Shown in pieces: positions 44,863 through 53,159 of a DNA stretch of 64,000 nucleotides. The stretch's first letter is position 1; every line of letters begins with the position of its first letter. The stretch is from assembly GCA_041687395.1 (NCBI GenBank), contig JAWLCA010000002.1, positions 124,001 to 188,000 of the forward strand. Direction: 5' to 3'. Below the pieces are notes generated by a model, which worked only from the letters and a program-made list of their open reading frames with translations, had not been told where the DNA came from and did not search any database. The stretch is from JAWLCA01 sp041687395. Its GTDB lineage: Bacteria > Pseudomonadota > Alphaproteobacteria > Rhodobacterales > Rhodobacteraceae. Made by a program: the position numbers and the translations under genes.

Positions 44863-45111
44863 TCAGATAGCTAGCATCTCGGACAGGTAGGCCACGGCTT
44901 TGGCTGGCGTGGACAGCCTTGGATAGTCGGCCTCGGGGATCGGCAGATCGAAATGTTTGTGCAGGGCACTGACGAGGTTCAGGAAATCCATGGAATCCAG
45001 CCCCAAGTCATCCTGTAGATGATCGTCGTCGCTCAAGGTCTCGGGATCAAGGTCGGGGGCGACGGCGACCAGGTGGGCAATGAAGGTGGCGTGAATGTCG
45101 GCGGGGGTCAT
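44863..45111 (-). CDS. Acyl carrier protein of the E1/E2 operon
   Basis: The 82-residue acidic helical protein has Asp-Leu-Gly-Leu-Asp-Ser-Met-Asp-Phe. Ser40 would carry 4'-phosphopantetheine. It is the last gene of the ligase-E1-E2 operon, and its ATG overlaps the E2 stop (ATGA). It is not the fatty-acid synthesis ACP, which normally lies beside fab genes. A plausible role is to receive the acyl group from the lipoyl arm of the neighbouring E2, but no substrate is known. Confidence 0.88.
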   Translation of the reverse strand: MTPADIHATFIAHLVAVAPDLDPETLSDDDHLQDDLGLDSMDFLNLVSALHKHFDLPIPEADYPRLSTPAKAVAYLSEMLAI

Positions 45112-46340
45112 GGGATCTCGGGCTCCTGCAACAGGCGGTCGATCTCGGCCAGGAACAGCGCGCCGCGGCGCCCATCGCTGATCCGGTGATCGGCGGCAAG
45201 TGTGGCCGTCACGGCAAGGCGCGGTTCGACGACGCCCGCGCAAACCATGGGTCGCAACCTTGGCGCGCCGAAGCCCACCAGGGCCACCTGCGGCGGGTAG
45301 ATCACCCCGAAAAGCGCATCCACCCCGGTCTCGCCCAGGCTTGAAACCGTGATCGTGCCCTGGGTGATTTCGCTCATCCGCAGGTGGCCGGCGCGGGTCC
45401 GGGCTACGATGTCGCGCATGGCCTGCATGATGGCATCCAGGTCCATGTCCTGCGTATCGAGAAGCGCCGGAGCGATCAGTCCACCGCCCCGCATCGCAAC
45501 CGCCAGGCCGCAATGGACGCTGGTAGAGGGGGAATAGGGATCGGTCTCGAACCGGCCGTTCAGCTCTGGCACTTTTGTAAGCGCCCGCACCGTAGCGCGG
45601 ACCAGCAGCGCGCCCATCAGCAGCCGCTGGTCGGGCGTGCGGTCCGCATTTCGCGCGGTCAGCCAGTCCTGCGCGGCCCGAAGGTCGATCTCGTGACTCA
45701 GGTAGTAGTGCGGGATCTCGCGCTTGGCGCGCGACATGGCGGCAGCGATGGCCCGGCGCATTTCGGCCATGTCGAGCCCCGGCTTGCGCTTCGGACGCTG
45801 GTCCGCGGCGGGTTCATCAGCGGGCAAGGGCCGGGCCGACGCTTGGCGGTCGACATCCGCGAGAAGAACCGCGCCGCCTGGGCCCGACCCCGCGACCTCG
45901 CGCAGCGCGATCCCGAGTTCGATCGCGCGCGCCCGGGCCGCAGGCGATGCAAGGGCGGGCTCGGCAGTGGAGGCCGATCCGGCCGGTGACAGGGGTGATG
46001 CGGGCGACGGAGCGGAGGACGGCGGGGGCGTGGGCGTTTTGGCAGCCTGCTGAATCTCCTGACGGGGTTCGGCGCTGGCCGCCGGAGTTTCCGCTGCTGC
46101 CTCTGGTTCCGGACCGACCCGCGCCAGCGGCGCGCCGACCGGGAGTTTCTGTCCGGGTTGAGCAAGCAGTTCGCGGATCTCGCCAGATTCGAAAATCTCG
46201 ATCTCGATCGCACCTTTCTGGGTTTCCACCACCGCCACGACGTCGCCGCGCGCAACGCTGTCGCCGGGCCTGACCAGCCATTCGACCAGCGTGCCGTCCT
46301 CCATGTCGGCGCCCAGCGAGGGCATGGTGAAGGTGCTCAT
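45108..46340 (-). CDS. 2-oxo acid dehydrogenase-type dihydrolipoyl acyltransferase (E2)
   Basis: The protein has 410 residues. The N-terminal lipoyl domain contains Lys42 in Glu-Thr-Gln-Lys-Gly-Ala, the attachment site. A Pro/Ala/Ser-rich linker (about residues 80-130) precedes a peripheral-subunit-binding domain (about 130-165). The catalytic acyltransferase domain carries the active-site His-Arg-Ile-Ser-Asp-Gly near residue 390. It starts within the E1 stop (ATGA). There is no dihydrolipoamide dehydrogenase gene nearby. The coupled ACP gene raises the possibility that the acyl acceptor is ACP rather than CoA. Confidence 0.9.
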   Translation of the reverse strand: MSTFTMPSLGADMEDGTLVEWLVRPGDSVARGDVVAVVETQKGAIEIEIFESGEIRELLAQPGQKLPVGAPLARVGPEPEAAAETPAASAEPRQEIQQAAKTPTPPPSSAPSPASPLSPAGSASTAEPALASPAARARAIELGIALREVAGSGPGGAVLLADVDRQASARPLPADEPAADQRPKRKPGLDMAEMRRAIAAAMSRAKREIPHYYLSHEIDLRAAQDWLTARNADRTPDQRLLMGALLVRATVRALTKVPELNGRFETDPYSPSTSVHCGLAVAMRGGGLIAPALLDTQDMDLDAIMQAMRDIVARTRAGHLRMSEITQGTITVSSLGETGVDALFGVIYPPQVALVGFGAPRLRPMVCAGVVEPRLAVTATLAADHRISDGRRGALFLAEIDRLLQEPEIP

Positions 46341-48328
46341 GACGCAATCCCCGGCAACGCCTTTACCGCCGCCACGATGTCGGCAACCTGGGGCAGGGCG
46401 GCTGTTTCCAGATGTTTCGGATAGGGAACCGGCACCTCGGCCGAGCACACGCGGGCGACGGGCGCATCCAGATGCCAGAAGCAGGTCTCCTGCACCCGCG
46501 CCGCGATTTCGGCGGACAGCGATCCGGTGCGCCAGCCCTCATCCACGATCACCGCGCGGCGGGTGCGGCGCACGGACGCCTCGATCGTCGCATCGTCCAG
46601 CGGTCGAAGGGTGCGCAGGTCAACCACCTCTGCCTCGATCCCCTCCTTCGCCAGCGCCTCGGCGGCCTCAAGCGCCTTCCACAGCGAATAGGACCAGGAG
46701 AGCAGCGTGACATCGCGGCCCCTGCGGCGCACCACGGCGCGGTCGATATCCACTGCGCCGGCGTTCTCGGCAATCTGTCCCGACATATTGTAGAGCATGA
46801 CGTGTTCGAGCACGATGACCGGGTCCGGTTCCTGCAATGCCGTCCAGAGCATCCCGCGCGCATCCTCAAGCGTCGCAGGTGCCACCAGCCGCAATCCGGG
46901 GATCTGGGCAAAGAACGCCTCCAGCGAGTGGGAATGCTGCGCGGCCAATTGGCGACCAGCGCCGGTGGCCATCCGGATCACCAGCGGCACGCCGAACTGC
47001 CCGCCCGACATGTGCCGGATCGTGGCGGCGGTGTTCAGGATCTGATCCAGCGCGAGAAGCGAGAAGTTGACCGTCATGATCTCGACAATCGGCCGCATGC
47101 CCGCGAGCGCTGCACCGATGCCTGCGCCAGTGAAGCCGGATTCCGCCAGCGGGGTGTCGCGGATACGCTCGGGGCCGAATTCCTTGAGCAGCCCCATCGA
47201 CACCGCGTAGCAGCCGCCATAGGCGCCGATATCCTCACCCATCATGAACACCCGCTCATCCCGCAATAACGCATCGATGAGCGCCTGCCGGCAACACTCG
47301 CGATAGGTTGTCTCTACCATCTCTCCGGGCTGGGCCGTTTCGGGCGGCACGGGGCGGGTTTCGGCGACGGTGTGGCGTGTCAGATCCTCGACGGCTTCCC
47401 ACGGGGCCTGTTCGCAGGCGGCGACCGCGTTCTTCAACTGCGCCTCGACCTCAGCCTCTATGGCGTCGATCTCCTCTTGGTGCATTAGTCCGTTGGACAG
47501 CAGCCAGGCTTGGAAACGAGCAATCGGGCTTTTCTTGCGCCATTCCGCGACCTCGGCCTTGTCGCGATACTTTTCTGAGTCGAACATCGAATGGGGGCGG
47601 GTGCGGTAAGTGCGACATTCGAGAAACTGCGGGCCGCCGCCCTCGCGAACAGCCTCGACCGCGCGTCGGGCCGCGGCCTCGACCGCGACAACGTCGTTAC
47701 CATCGACGCTGTCGGCGGGCATTCCGTAACTGGCAGCCCGGGCGGTGAAATCGGTGTTGGCGTGCACCCGCGCCACGGCCGATCCCATGGCGTAAAGGTT
47801 GTTCTCCAGAACGAACAAAACCGGCAACTTCCAGAGCGCGGCAAGGTTCATGGCTTCGTGAAACTCGCCCTCGGCCAGCGCGCCGTCGCCGAACAGGCAG
47901 ACCGTCACGCGGTCGTCGCCCTGCATGCTGTCGCCCAGCCCCAGCCCCACGGCCATGGGCAGCCCGCCGCCAACAATGGCGTTGCCGCCGTATAGGTTGA
48001 TCTCGGCATCGAACAGATGCATCGATCCGCCGCGCCCGCCGGCACATCCGGTGGCCTTTCCGTACATCTCGGCCAGCGCCGACTCCATGCTCATGCCACG
48101 GGCCAGCGCGTGCCCATGCTCGCGGTAGGTGGAAACGATACGGTCACGCGGCTCCAGCGCTGCGGCAACCCCCACGGCCACTGCTTCCTCGCCGTCATAG
48201 AGATGCAGAAAGCCGCGGATCTTTTCCTGCGTGTAAAGCTCGTAGCACTTTTCTTCGAAGCGGCGGATGCGGATCATTCCGCGCAGCAAGTCGCGGGCAT
48301 GGGCGTGGTCCAGTTTCACCTTGGTCAT
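46337..48328 (-). CDS. Fused alpha-beta thiamine-dependent dehydrogenase E1
   Basis: The 663-residue protein is a single-chain fusion of E1 alpha (about residues 1-325) and E1 beta (about 340-663), normally separate subunits. The TPP site is Gly-Asp-Gly-Ala-Leu-Ala-Glu-Gly-Glu-Phe to Glu-Asn-Asn in the alpha half. The beta half has Gly-Glu-Asp-Ile-Gly and the Val-Asp-Glu-Gly-Trp region. It decarboxylates a 2-oxo acid such as pyruvate and reductively acylates the lipoyl group on E2. ATGA overlaps join it to the ligase upstream and E2 downstream. The substrate is not evident from the sequence. Confidence 0.92.
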   Translation of the reverse strand: MTKVKLDHAHARDLLRGMIRIRRFEEKCYELYTQEKIRGFLHLYDGEEAVAVGVAAALEPRDRIVSTYREHGHALARGMSMESALAEMYGKATGCAGGRGGSMHLFDAEINLYGGNAIVGGGLPMAVGLGLGDSMQGDDRVTVCLFGDGALAEGEFHEAMNLAALWKLPVLFVLENNLYAMGSAVARVHANTDFTARAASYGMPADSVDGNDVVAVEAAARRAVEAVREGGGPQFLECRTYRTRPHSMFDSEKYRDKAEVAEWRKKSPIARFQAWLLSNGLMHQEEIDAIEAEVEAQLKNAVAACEQAPWEAVEDLTRHTVAETRPVPPETAQPGEMVETTYRECCRQALIDALLRDERVFMMGEDIGAYGGCYAVSMGLLKEFGPERIRDTPLAESGFTGAGIGAALAGMRPIVEIMTVNFSLLALDQILNTAATIRHMSGGQFGVPLVIRMATGAGRQLAAQHSHSLEAFFAQIPGLRLVAPATLEDARGMLWTALQEPDPVIVLEHVMLYNMSGQIAENAGAVDIDRAVVRRRGRDVTLLSWSYSLWKALEAAEALAKEGIEAEVVDLRTLRPLDDATIEASVRRTRRAVIVDEGWRTGSLSAEIAARVQETCFWHLDAPVARVCSAEVPVPYPKHLETAALPQVADIVAAVKALPGIAS

Positions 48329-50046
48329 GTCGCGCTCCCCTCCAGCGTGGACAGATCGCCCTCGGGCAGCCCCAGCTCGCGAGCCCGCAGGAGCCGGCGC
48401 ATGATCTTGCCCGACCGGGTGCGCGGCAGGGCGTCGCGAAAGACAATCTCGCGCGGGGCGACGGCGGGGCCCAGACGCTTGCGCGCATGGCCGCGCAGTT
48501 CCCGTTCCAGCGCCTCGCTGGCGTCATAGCCGGACTTGAGCGTGACAAAGGCCTTTACCACCTCTCCCGCGGTCTCGTCGGGGATGCCTATCACGGCGGC
48601 CTCGGCCACGGCCGGATGCTCGATCAGGGCGCTCTCCACCTCGAACGGGCCGATCAGATGGCCGGAGGATTTTATCAGATCATCCGCCCGCCCGACGAAC
48701 CAGTAGTAGCCGTCCGCATCGCGCATCGCCAGATCGCCGGTCAGATACCAACCGGCCGCGAAGCACTTGGCGTAGCGGTCCGGCTGGCCCAGATAGGCCC
48801 GCATCATCGACGGCCAACCGGGCCGCAGTGCCAGTTCGCCGATCGTGCCGTCGGGCTGCTCCGTCACGATGTCACCGTCGCGGCTGACGATCCCGGCCTC
48901 GATCCCCGGCAGGGGCTTGCCCATGGCACCGGGCTTGATGTCCATCGCTGGCGTGTTGGCGATCATGATGCCCCCCGTTTCGGATTGCCACCAGTTGTCG
49001 TGAAAGGGCTTGCCGAACATTTTGGCCCCCCACAACACGCATTCGGCATTCAGTGGCTCGCCGACGCTGGCAAGAAACCTGAGCGCCGAGAAGTCCCGTC
49101 CTGCCGCCGCGCTATCGCCCGCGCGCATCATCATACGGATCGCTGTGGGGGCCGTGTACCAGACCTGCACCCGCTCCCGTTCCAGGATCGTGTACCAGCG
49201 GTCCAGGTCGAATTCGGCCTCATCCACCACCATCGTCACCCGGTTGCAGAGGGGCGAGATGATGCCGTAGCTCATCCCCGTCACCCAGCCCGGATCGGCC
49301 GTGCACCAGTAGGTGTCTCCGAGACGAAGAGCCAGCGCCAGCCGCCCGGTTTCGGCATGTGCGACGACCGCTTCGTGAACATGGACGACCCCCTTGGGCA
49401 GGCCCGTGGTGCCCGATGTGAAATGCAGGAGCGCCATGTCCTCGGGCCCGGTGGGATGGGTGTCGTAGGTGTCGGGTACCGCCGCCATTGCAGGACCGAG
49501 CGCCACGCAACCCTCCGGTGCTGCATCCCCGATGATCAGCACCAGCTTCAGGCCGGGCATTTCTGCGCGCCAGTCGGCGACCTTGCGGCGGTACTGGGCT
49601 TCGGTCGTCACCAGAACGCTGGCCTTGCCGATTTCCATCCGCGCCCGGACCGGTTCTGGCCCGAAGGCTGCGAAGAGGGGGCTGACGACCACGCCTGCCT
49701 TCATCGCGCCCAAGGTCGCCGCGTAGAGTGCCGGCACCCGGCTGCAAAGCAGGAACAGTCGCTCACCCGGCCCGATGCCATGCGCACGCAGGACGTGGGC
49801 GAAACGTGCAGCCTCAGTGGCCAGATCGGCATAGGTCAGCACGCGCCGCTCACCCTCGCGCCCCAGCCAGATCATCGCGGGCTGTTCCCCATGGCCCGCC
49901 GCAAGATGACGATCCACGGCCTCGTGCGCGATGTTCAGCCCGCCGCCCGGCAGGCCCTCGAGCCTGGCTCGCGCGGCCTCCCACCCGGTCGGCAAGAAAT
50001 CTGTGTCGGCCGAGGTAGCGGTCTTTGAAATGATCGCATGAGTCAC
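48325..50046 (-). CDS. Acyl-CoA synthetase, acetate-CoA ligase-like
   Basis: The protein has 573 residues from a GTG at 50046, chosen because GGGGAGG lies 5 nt upstream. This ANL-superfamily adenylate-forming ligase has P-loop-like Thr-Ser-Gly-Thr-Thr-Gly-Leu-Pro-Lys-Gly. The motif Trp-Tyr-Leu-Thr-Gly-Asp and a C-terminal Arg-Thr-Arg-Ser-Gly-Lys-Ile-Met-Arg-Arg with the catalytic Lys follow. It resembles medium/short-chain acyl-CoA or acetyl-CoA synthetases. It heads a four-gene operon in which E1, E2 and ACP follow with ATGA overlaps, so it probably supplies or recovers the same acyl group. Confidence 0.88.
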   Translation of the reverse strand: MTHAIISKTATSADTDFLPTGWEAARARLEGLPGGGLNIAHEAVDRHLAAGHGEQPAMIWLGREGERRVLTYADLATEAARFAHVLRAHGIGPGERLFLLCSRVPALYAATLGAMKAGVVVSPLFAAFGPEPVRARMEIGKASVLVTTEAQYRRKVADWRAEMPGLKLVLIIGDAAPEGCVALGPAMAAVPDTYDTHPTGPEDMALLHFTSGTTGLPKGVVHVHEAVVAHAETGRLALALRLGDTYWCTADPGWVTGMSYGIISPLCNRVTMVVDEAEFDLDRWYTILERERVQVWYTAPTAIRMMMRAGDSAAAGRDFSALRFLASVGEPLNAECVLWGAKMFGKPFHDNWWQSETGGIMIANTPAMDIKPGAMGKPLPGIEAGIVSRDGDIVTEQPDGTIGELALRPGWPSMMRAYLGQPDRYAKCFAAGWYLTGDLAMRDADGYYWFVGRADDLIKSSGHLIGPFEVESALIEHPAVAEAAVIGIPDETAGEVVKAFVTLKSGYDASEALERELRGHARKRLGPAVAPREIVFRDALPRTRSGKIMRRLLRARELGLPEGDLSTLEGSAT

Positions 50047-50526
50047 GCTATCCTCCCCGATGGCAGATCGACTGATGCAACAATTCCCCTGGTCCACGCG
50101 GAACCCTACGACCGCTGACCCGCCGGCGTCACGCCATGATCTTCAATGGCCGACTCGGCCGTGTCGTTGATTCAGGTCATTCCGACGGCTGTGAAGGCAG
50201 ACGAGAACCATTGAAAATAGCGACACTTGCCAAGTGCGCTCAGCATTTCCTGCCTGACGGCATGATCTTGCGCCGCAGCGCACTCTGGTCCTTGATCAAT
50301 CTGGTCGCCTGCGGGATGCAAGGAAGACGGATGGGCAGATGGTGCTGCTTGCGCTCAGGATGGCGGATAAGCCTGAACGTCAACTCGACGATTGCACCGT
50401 TTGAACAACCAAGCTTTTCAAGACTTCCGCCTACGGCAGAAGCCTCGGCGGAAAATGACCAACCCCGCCAGCAGCAGCAGGAGAACGTCGGCGAGTCCCC
50501 TGCTCCAACATGATGAGGCCGGTCGA
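50047..50526. other. Unexplained 480-bp intergenic region
   Basis: Between the ligase operon and the cytochrome gene no open frame looks like a real protein. The base composition is lower in GC than the surroundings, and A/T-rich stretches are frequent. A 7-bp inverted repeat, TTCCGCC / GGCGGAA (50425-50431 and 50447-50453), could be a weak terminator. It may be a decayed gene or a regulatory leader, but nothing can be identified. Confidence 0.5.
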
Positions 50527-51102
50527 TCACTCGACCAACTCGATCTCCAGTTCCACCGCCGCATACCAGTCGGCGACGGCGCGGATTTCTTCGTCCGTCA
50601 TCTCCGCGGCGATCGGGGTCATGATCTCGTGCGTGCGTTTGCCCGTGCGAAAGGCCTTCAGTTGCGTGTCGATGTAGATGTTCGCCTCTCCGGCAAGGTT
50701 CGGGGCCTCGGGCAGAAGATGCAGACCGTCCGCGCCGTGACAGGCAACGCATTCGACCGGCGCGGCGTCGGCGTCTTCAGTGAGCGTCACGGACACGGAA
50801 TGACCTGAATACCACGCCGCCAGATCGGCGATCTGCTGATCGGTAAGCATGCGCGCCACGATGGACATCATTTCGTGCTCCCGCGTGCCATCGCGAAATG
50901 CCCTGAGTTGTGCGGCAATGTAGCCTTCCGGTTCACCGCCGATATGCGGTGCGATCGGGATCTGGGCGTATCCATCCAGGCCGTGGCAGGTGCGGCACTG
51001 GCCGGCAAGCTGCCGGCCTGCCGCACGGTCGCCCGCGACGTCTGCGAAGCTGCTCCCGGCGAGGATGACCCCGCCGAGAGCGATGAGTGACAGCAGCCTC
51101 AT
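50527..51102 (-). CDS. Dihaem cytochrome c (c4-like)
   Basis: The 191-residue exported protein has a signal peptide (about residues 1-20) and two CxxCH haem sites. Cys36, Cys39 and His40 form the first; Cys118, Cys121 and His122 form the second. The two-domain layout matches cytochrome c4. Axial methionines are plausible in Glu-Met-Met-Ser and Ile-Met-Thr. Its ATG overlaps the stop of the PQQ-dependent dehydrogenase gene, so it is the probable electron acceptor for that enzyme in the periplasm. Confidence 0.9.
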   Translation of the reverse strand: MRLLSLIALGGVILAGSSFADVAGDRAAGRQLAGQCRTCHGLDGYAQIPIAPHIGGEPEGYIAAQLRAFRDGTREHEMMSIVARMLTDQQIADLAAWYSGHSVSVTLTEDADAAPVECVACHGADGLHLLPEAPNLAGEANIYIDTQLKAFRTGKRTHEIMTPIAAEMTDEEIRAVADWYAAVELEIELVE

Positions 51103-52361
51103 TCGGCCGGCTGCGGATTGTAGGCGATGCGCCAGATCGCGCCGGCGAAGTCATCGCTGACCAGCATCGAACCGTCGGGCAGGAAGGCGATGTCCATCGG
51201 ACGGCCACGGTATTCGCCGGTGTCCTCGTTCAGCCAGCCGTCGGCGAAGACCTCTGTCTCTGCCGCATTGCCCTCTTCGTCGAGGCGCGTGAACATCACC
51301 CGTGCACCGACCGGCGTCGTGCGGTTCCAAGAACCGTGCTGCGCCGAGAAGATGCCGCCGTGATACTCCTCGGGGAACGAGTTTCCGCGATAGAAGCTCA
51401 TGCCGAGGTCTGCCGCATGCGCCTGCATCTCGACCTGCGGCTCGACAAACTCGACGCCCTCGGGGCGCTCGACTCCGCGAAACTCGGGAATCTCCACACG
51501 CGCGTTCGTCCAGGGGAAGCCGAAGTGCTGGCCCGCCTCGGTCTGCCGGTTCAACTCGCCCGGCGGGATGTCGTCGCCCATGCCGTCGACCTGGTTGTCG
51601 GTAAACCAAAGGTCACCGTTCGCCGGGTTGAAGTCATGGCCGACCGAGTTGCGGATCCCACGCGTATATACCTCGCGCCCGGTGCCGTCCGTGTTGATGC
51701 GGATGATGCCGCCGATGCCGAGTTCGTCGTAGAGCTCGAGCTTTTCGCGCGGCTGCACGTTGTGCGGCTGACCAAGCGAGATGTAGAGCTTGCCATCCGG
51801 CCCGACGCGGCAGACGCGGGCGGTGTGGTTGAAACTTTCCTCCTCCGGCGGAACCAGTTCACCCTGTGGCACGACCACACCGACGGCGGGGTCCGGCCCC
51901 TCGAAGAAGAATTCCGCTGCCGGGAACACCAGGACCCGATTGCGTTCGGCAATATAGAGGAAGCCGTCGCGCGAGAAGCAAGGGCCGTTGGGGATGTCGA
52001 AGGTTATCGACGGTGCGAAGTCCATCACCTGATCGGCAACCCGGTCGCGGTCGCGGTCGACGACCGACCAGACCTTGTCCTTGCGTGTGCCGACGAAGGT
52101 GACGGTGCCCTGCGGTGCGACAGCCATCGAGCGCGCATCGGGAACGATGGCATAGAGGCTGATCTCGAAGCCCTCGGGCACGTTGATGTGGGGCACGATC
52201 GCGCGGAGCGCTTCGGCACGCGCGCCTTCCTGGTCGATGGTGGTGAAGGTGGCGTCGGTCCGCTGCATGCTCTGCAGACGGTCCATGTTGTCCTGCGCCA
52301 TCGCTGATCCGGCAGCGATGGTCGACGACATCAAGGTGGCAAGAAGAAGTGATCGTTTCAT
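51099..52361 (-). CDS. PQQ-dependent sugar dehydrogenase-like protein, periplasmic
   Basis: The 420-residue soluble six-bladed beta-propeller is of the glucose/sorbosone dehydrogenase type. A signal peptide occupies residues 1-22 (Ala-Met-Ala-Gln). Segments such as Ala-Glu-Arg-Asn-Arg-Val, Gly-Ile-Arg-Asn-Ser-Val-Gly-His-Asp and Gly-Ser-Trp-Asn-Arg are typical of PQQ- and sugar-binding loops. It oxidises an aldose or related alcohol in the periplasm, passing electrons to the coupled cytochrome c. The specific substrate is unknown. PQQ synthesis genes are not in the window. Confidence 0.85.
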   Translation of the reverse strand: MKRSLLLATLMSSTIAAGSAMAQDNMDRLQSMQRTDATFTTIDQEGARAEALRAIVPHINVPEGFEISLYAIVPDARSMAVAPQGTVTFVGTRKDKVWSVVDRDRDRVADQVMDFAPSITFDIPNGPCFSRDGFLYIAERNRVLVFPAAEFFFEGPDPAVGVVVPQGELVPPEEESFNHTARVCRVGPDGKLYISLGQPHNVQPREKLELYDELGIGGIIRINTDGTGREVYTRGIRNSVGHDFNPANGDLWFTDNQVDGMGDDIPPGELNRQTEAGQHFGFPWTNARVEIPEFRGVERPEGVEFVEPQVEMQAHAADLGMSFYRGNSFPEEYHGGIFSAQHGSWNRTTPVGARVMFTRLDEEGNAAETEVFADGWLNEDTGEYRGRPMDIAFLPDGSMLVSDDFAGAIWRIAYNPQPAE

Positions 52362-52685
52362 GGTTTCCTCCCGTTGGTGGTGATGTTGGAGGCGATTGCG
52401 CGCCCCCGGCGATATTTCTGGTAGGGCGACAGGTATCCCCGGCGCCTTTCCCCATTGATATGGTCGGCCTGCCGGACGGCAAGCGCAGCGGTCATTTGCG
52501 GCAAGTTTTCCGCAGTTACTGTGATGAAGCCTGGCGAAATTTGCCGTGATAGAAGCACCTTGATTTCAATCTGCATGCAGATTGGTATGGGCACCTAATT
52601 CTCTCCGCTTTCGTCCAAGGTCGTCATTGGTAAGTTTGGTGGACCAGTTTGTGCGTGGGTAGTAACCAGTTACTACAGAGTATCT
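52362..52685. other. Intergenic region with a palindrome upstream of the dehydrogenase
   Basis: These 324 bp contain no gene. The half nearest 52600 is AT-rich and holds the palindrome at 52567-52584. TTTATT and TTACTAC runs lie just before the ribbon-helix-helix gene stop at 52686. The region supplies the promoter of the sugar dehydrogenase operon. Confidence 0.55.
52567..52584. promoter_or_regulatory. Perfect 18-bp palindrome, candidate operator
   Basis: CAATCTGCATGCAGATTG reads the same on both strands without any loop. It lies 206 bp upstream of the sugar dehydrogenase start and just downstream of the ribbon-helix-helix gene. It is a plausible dimeric repressor site, but no -35/-10 pair can be placed with confidence. 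Confidence 0.5.
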
Positions 52686-53027
52686 TTATTCTGCAGCGAA
52701 GCGCGGCCGACGTCGCATCGCGGACTTGGTGAACGGTCCATCTGTGAGATCGAACGTCGCTTCAGCCAATTCTGCTCGCATCCTTACAAGACACGCGCAC
52801 CGCAAGAGTGACGTGAAGTTCTCCACCTCGCCTCGCAGTTCCACAACCTCGGCATGCAATCGAGAGATGAAGGCCGGGGTTGTCAGCCCTTCCTCGCCCG
52901 CGATTTCGTCAAGAATTTCCCAGAACGACCGCTCCAGCCGGATGCTTGTGCTTTGCCCATTCAACCGCAGCCGGCGGGTGATCGGTTCGTAACTGTCGGT
53001 GGCCTGTCCAGCGAATATCTGGCACAT
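52686..53027 (-). CDS. Ribbon-helix-helix domain protein
   Basis: The 113-residue protein starts Met-Cys-Gln-Ile-Phe-Ala-Gly-Gln. The core (Thr-Arg-Arg-Leu-Arg-Leu-Asn-Gly-Gln-Ser-Thr-Ser-Ile-Arg-Leu-Glu) forms the beta-strand, followed by two helices (Phe-Trp-Glu-Ile-Leu-Asp-Glu-Ile-Ala). This is the RHH_4-type fold, a dimeric DNA-binding motif known from alphaproteobacteria. The C-terminal 30 residues are extra. It lies on the same strand as, and 132 bp downstream of, the MBL-fold gene. A regulatory role over nearby genes is possible. Confidence 0.85.
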   Translation of the reverse strand: MCQIFAGQATDSYEPITRRLRLNGQSTSIRLERSFWEILDEIAGEEGLTTPAFISRLHAEVVELRGEVENFTSLLRCACLVRMRAELAEATFDLTDGPFTKSAMRRRPRFAAE

Positions 53028-53159
53028 TCTTCACCTCCTCCCATTCCCAGACCTGAATGATCGGTCCGAAGGCGCACAAATGGAAGCCCGAAATTTCAAG
53101 TGGTTCTTCATCGGCTGGTCGGGGCCCGCATCTGTTGTAGATGGTGCCGGCCAGGGCAG

